A stretch of 64,000 nt of DNA from Pseudorhodoferax sp. Leaf265 (lineage in GTDB: Bacteria; Pseudomonadota; Gammaproteobacteria; Burkholderiales; Burkholderiaceae_C): assembly GCF_001422365.1 (NCBI RefSeq), contig NZ_LMMT01000002.1, positions 179,360 to 243,359 of the forward strand, in the 5' to 3' direction. Within the stretch, counting starts at the first letter, position 1; every line of letters starts with the position of its first letter. Of the stretch, positions 61,132 through 64,000 are shown in pieces. The translations under genes and the position numbers were made by a program. The notes under the pieces were generated by a model. The model was not told the DNA's origin. It searched no databases and was given only the letters and a program-made list of their open reading frames with translations.

Positions 61132-61605
61132 ATGCCACGTCGTCGCGAAGTTCCCAAACGTGAAATCCTGCCGGATCCCAAGTTCGGCAATGTCGAGCTG
61201 TCCAAGTTCATGAACGTGATCATGGAAGGCGGCAAGAAGGCGGTCGCCGAGCGCATCATTTACGGCGCGCTCGACTTCATCGAGAAGAAGAACCCGGGCA
61301 AGGACCCGCTGGAAGCCTTCACGATCGCCATCAACAACGTCAAGCCGATGGTGGAAGTGAAGTCCCGCCGCGTCGGTGGCGCCAATTACCAGGTGCCGGT
61401 CGAAGTGCGCCCGGTGCGCCGCCTGGCCCTGTCGATGCGCTGGATCAAGGAAGCCGCCCGCAAGCGTGGCGAGAAGTCCATGTCGCTGCGCCTGGCCAAC
61501 GAGCTGATGGAAGCGACCGAAGGCCGCGGTGGTGCCATGAAGCGCCGTGACGAAGTGCACCGCATGGCCGAGGCCAACAAGGCCTTCAGCCACTTCCGTT
61601 TCTGA
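61132..61605 (+). CDS. rpsG: 30S ribosomal protein S7
   Basis: A 157-residue S7, the head-nucleating protein of the 30S subunit, and in E. coli the translational repressor of the str operon. Seen: [32 protein letters not shown], the [14 protein letters not shown] beta-hairpin and the [15 protein letters not shown]-terminal helix. AAAGAGGTG precedes the ATG. It is followed by an 83-bp gap with a hairpin at 61633-61664 (GAGCCC/GGGCTC) before fusA. Confidence 0.98.
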   Translation: MPRRREVPKREILPDPKFGNVELSKFMNVIMEGGKKAVAERIIYGALDFIEKKNPGKDPLEAFTIAINNVKPMVEVKSRRVGGANYQVPVEVRPVRRLALSMRWIKEAARKRGEKSMSLRLANELMEATEGRGGAMKRRDEVHRMAEANKAFSHFRF

Positions 61606-61632
61606 TCCCCACCCTGTCGTTCTAAAGGCCTG

Positions 61633-61664
61633 GAGCCCGACCTGCCCACGAGGCGGGCGGGCTC
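61633..61664 (+). promoter_or_regulatory. stem-loop between rpsG and fusA
   Basis: GAGCCC and GGGCTC pair across a GC-rich interior with further partial pairing. There is no T-run, so it is probably a regulatory or processing structure and not a terminator. Confidence 0.4.
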
Positions 61665-61688
61665 TACGCCGTTCAAGGAGTTTCTTTC

Positions 61689-63791
61689 ATGGCCCGCAAA
61701 ACCCCCATCGAGCGATACCGCAACATCGGTATCTCGGCGCACATCGACGCCGGCAAGACCACCACGACCGAGCGCATCCTGTTCTACACCGGCGTGAACC
61801 ACAAGATCGGCGAAGTGCACGATGGCGCGGCCACCATGGACTGGATGGAGCAGGAGCAAGAGCGCGGCATCACGATCACGTCGGCTGCCGTGACCTGCTT
61901 CTGGAAGGGCATGGACCTGTCCTACCCTGAGCACCGCTTCAACATCATCGACACCCCCGGCCACGTGGACTTCACGATTGAAGTCGAGCGCTCCATGCGC
62001 GTGCTGGACGGCGCCTGCATGGTCTATTGCGCCGTGGGTGGCGTGCAGCCGCAGTCGGAAACCGTCTGGCGCCAGGCCAACAAGTACAAGGTGCCGCGTC
62101 TGGCCTTCGTGAACAAGATGGACCGCACCGGTGCCAACTTCTTCAAGGTCTACGACCAGATGAAGCTGCGCCTGAAGGCCAACCCCGTGCCCGTCGTGAT
62201 CCCGATCGGCGCCGAAGAAGGCTTCAAGGGCGTGGTCGATCTGCTGAAGATGAAGGCCATCCTGTGGGATGAGGCTTCGCAGGGCATGAAGTTCGACTAC
62301 GTCGCCATCCCCGCCGAACTGCAGGCCCAGGCCGAAGAGTGGCGCGAGAAGATGGTCGAGGCCGCCGCCGAGGCTTCCGAAGAGCTCATGAACAAGTACC
62401 TCGAAGAGGGCGAGCTGACGGAAGACGAGATCAAGGCCGGTCTGCGCAGCCGCACGATCGCGACCGAGATCCACCCGATGCTGTGTGGCACGGCGTTCAA
62501 GAACAAGGGTGTCCAGCGCATGCTGGACGCCGTGATCGACTACCTGCCCTCGCCCGTGGACATCCCGGACGTGTCGGGTACCGACGAGGAAGAGCAGCCC
62601 GTCACCCGCAAGGCCGACGACGGCGAGAAGTTCTCGGCGCTGGCATTCAAGCTGATGACCGACCCCTTCGTGGGCCAGTTGACCTTCGTGCGCGTCTACT
62701 CGGGCGTGCTGACCAAGGGCGACACGGTGTTCAACTCGGTCAAGGGCAAGAAGGAACGCATCGGCCGCATCGTGCAGATGATGGCCAACGACCGCGTGGA
62801 AGTCGAAGAAATCCGTGCCGGCGACATCGCGGCCTGCGTGGGCCTGAAGGACGTGACGACCGGCGAGACGCTGGCCGACGTCAATGCACCCATCGTGCTG
62901 GAGCGCATGGTGTTCCCCGAGCCCGTGATCACGCAGGCTGTCGAGCCCAAGACCAAGACCGACCAGGAAAAGATGGGCATCGCCCTGCAACGCCTGGCTG
63001 CCGAAGATCCGTCCTTCCGCGTGAAGACCGACGAAGAATCCGGCCAGACCCTGATCGCCGGCATGGGCGAGCTGCACCTGGAAATCATCGTCGACCGCAT
63101 GAAGCGCGAATTCGGCGTGGAAGCCAACGTCGGCAAGCCCCAGGTGGCCTACCGCGAAACCATCCGCAAGACCGTCGACGAAGCCGAAGGCAAGTTCGTT
63201 CGCCAGTCCGGCGGCAAGGGCCAATACGGCCACGTGGTCCTGAAGATCGAGCCCAACGAAGCCGGCAAGGGCATCGAGTTCGTCGACGCGATCAAGGGTG
63301 GTGTGGTGCCGCGCGAATTCATTCCTGCGGTCGAGAAGGGCATCAACGAAGCCGTCACGCAAGGCGTGCTGGCTGGCTACCCGGTGGTCGACGTCAAGGT
63401 CACGCTGCACTTCGGTTCGTACCACGACGTGGACTCGAACGAACTGGCGTTCAAGATGGCCGCTATCTTCGGCTTCAAGGAAGGCTGCCGCAAGGCCGGC
63501 CCCGTCATCCTTGAGCCCATGATGGCCGTGGAAGTCGAGACGCCCGAAGACTACGCCGGTACCGTGATGGGCGACCTGTCCTCGCGCCGCGGCATGGTGC
63601 AGGGCATGGACGACATGGTCGGCGGCGGCAAGGCCATCAAGGCCGAAGTTCCGCTGTCGGAAATGTTCGGGTACTCGACCTCGCTGCGTTCGGCCACGCA
63701 AGGCCGCGCCACCTACACGATGGAATTCAAGCACTACGCGGAAGCCCCGCGCAACGTGTCCGAAGCCATCATGGCAGCGCGCGCAAAGTAA
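61689..63791 (+). CDS. fusA: elongation factor G
   Basis: A 700-residue GTPase that translocates the ribosome. Seen: G1 AHIDAGKTT (residues 18-26), switch-region [10 protein letters not shown]3 DTPGHVDF, G4 NKMDRTGA and the EF-G domains II-V ([26 protein letters not shown], and [14 protein letters not shown]). AAGGAG precedes ATG 61689. Codon bias is strong, as for a highly expressed gene. Of the possible paralogues, the str location makes it the main EF-G. Confidence 0.98.
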   Translation: MARKTPIERYRNIGISAHIDAGKTTTTERILFYTGVNHKIGEVHDGAATMDWMEQEQERGITITSAAVTCFWKGMDLSYPEHRFNIIDTPGHVDFTIEVERSMRVLDGACMVYCAVGGVQPQSETVWRQANKYKVPRLAFVNKMDRTGANFFKVYDQMKLRLKANPVPVVIPIGAEEGFKGVVDLLKMKAILWDEASQGMKFDYVAIPAELQAQAEEWREKMVEAAAEASEELMNKYLEEGELTEDEIKAGLRSRTIATEIHPMLCGTAFKNKGVQRMLDAVIDYLPSPVDIPDVSGTDEEEQPVTRKADDGEKFSALAFKLMTDPFVGQLTFVRVYSGVLTKGDTVFNSVKGKKERIGRIVQMMANDRVEVEEIRAGDIAACVGLKDVTTGETLADVNAPIVLERMVFPEPVITQAVEPKTKTDQEKMGIALQRLAAEDPSFRVKTDEESGQTLIAGMGELHLEIIVDRMKREFGVEANVGKPQVAYRETIRKTVDEAEGKFVRQSGGKGQYGHVVLKIEPNEAGKGIEFVDAIKGGVVPREFIPAVEKGINEAVTQGVLAGYPVVDVKVTLHFGSYHDVDSNELAFKMAAIFGFKEGCRKAGPVILEPMMAVEVETPEDYAGTVMGDLSSRRGMVQGMDDMVGGGKAIKAEVPLSEMFGYSTSLRSATQGRATYTMEFKHYAEAPRNVSEAIMAARAK

Positions 63792-63801
63792 GTTTTCAGT
63801 C

Positions 63802-63862
63802 GGTCTGCGACGGCGTGCCGCCACGTGCCCGTGCGTGGCGATCAAGCAACGCCGTGCAGACC
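63802..63862 (+). promoter_or_regulatory. long composite hairpin between fusA and tuf
   Basis: GGTCTGC (63802-63808) pairs with GCAGACC (63856-63862), GGCGT with ACGCC inside, and CGCCACG (63819-63825) with CGTGGCG (63834-63840) at the tip. No T-run follows, so it may be a processing or attenuation site. Confidence 0.5.
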
Positions 63863-63865
63863 TAA

Positions 63866-64000
<135 letters not shown>

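Overview
This is a 64 kb stretch of a high-GC chromosome, almost certainly from a betaproteobacterium of the order Burkholderiales and probably the family Comamonadaceae. The evidence is the str operon at the right end (rpsL, rpsG, fusA, tuf), a Cupriavidus-like 3-hydroxyanthranilate dioxygenase, a neutral Porin_4-type porin, a DUF2917/LysR pair, a Pseudomonas-type HemB, and a GC-rich repeat family that I recall from Comamonadaceae genomes. Coding density is high. I see no tRNA, rRNA, CRISPR array or intact insertion sequence. I have not assigned a species.

Layout. 1-5.2 kb: a flavin monooxygenase, a hydrolase broken by one stop codon, a YdeP/FdhF-like molybdoenzyme and the DNA glycosylase Tag. 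5.2-5.8 kb: uspA behind a well-placed FNR-type box. 5.8-16.7 kb: an iron-siderophore uptake cluster with four different TonB-dependent receptors, a PepSY reductase-like membrane protein, a tryptophan-rich 61-residue membrane protein and, convergent at the end, a Crp/Fnr-family regulator. The regulator's upstream region and the region before the first receptor carry nearly the same 14-bp operator. 16.7-24.6 kb: a YigZ/IMPACT protein, a PPOX flavoprotein diverging from a LysR regulator, an MCE lipid-transport set without an ATPase, the CsgG/DUF4810/DUF799 lipoprotein trio, a miniature FliD-like protein and a YCII protein. 24.7-27.9 kb: a classical autotransporter and a decayed IS5-type transposase fragment. 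28-33.2 kb: a YfcE-like phosphodiesterase, GNAT proteins including a double-GNAT fusion, a LysE exporter and a cNMP-binding patatin phospholipase.

33.3-37.3 kb is a complete Mla-type lipid ABC transporter operon (permease, ATPase, MCE protein, lipoprotein) with a small exported protein. 37.3-42.3 kb, on the minus strand, is a tightly coupled catabolic-looking operon: a xanthine-dehydrogenase-type hydroxylase with an in-frame stop, a DHDPS-superfamily lyase, an aspartate-dehydrogenase-like enzyme, 3-hydroxyanthranilate 3,4-dioxygenase and a DUF296 protein. 42.3-54.2 kb holds regulators and housekeeping enzymes, a heavy-metal-type two-component system next to a major porin, a Sel1-repeat protein and a DUF2325 protein. 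54.2-60.4 kb holds CorA, HemB, a putative sRNA, HemJ, a VanZ-like protein, a ferredoxin, a hydrolase and a D,D-carboxypeptidase. The str operon follows, and the window ends inside tuf.

The points I consider most worth following are: (1) the shared TTGC-N6-GCAA operator linking the Crp/Fnr regulator to the receptor cluster; (2) a putative sRNA between hemB and hemJ whose hairpin loop copies the anti-Shine-Dalgarno end of 16S rRNA; (3) the hydroxylase/lyase/AspDH/HAO operon as a possible undescribed N-heterocycle pathway; (4) the minimal FliD-like protein without flagellar neighbours; and (5) the str promoter embedded in the loop of a terminator-like hairpin. All functional statements are from reading the sequence; no database search was run.
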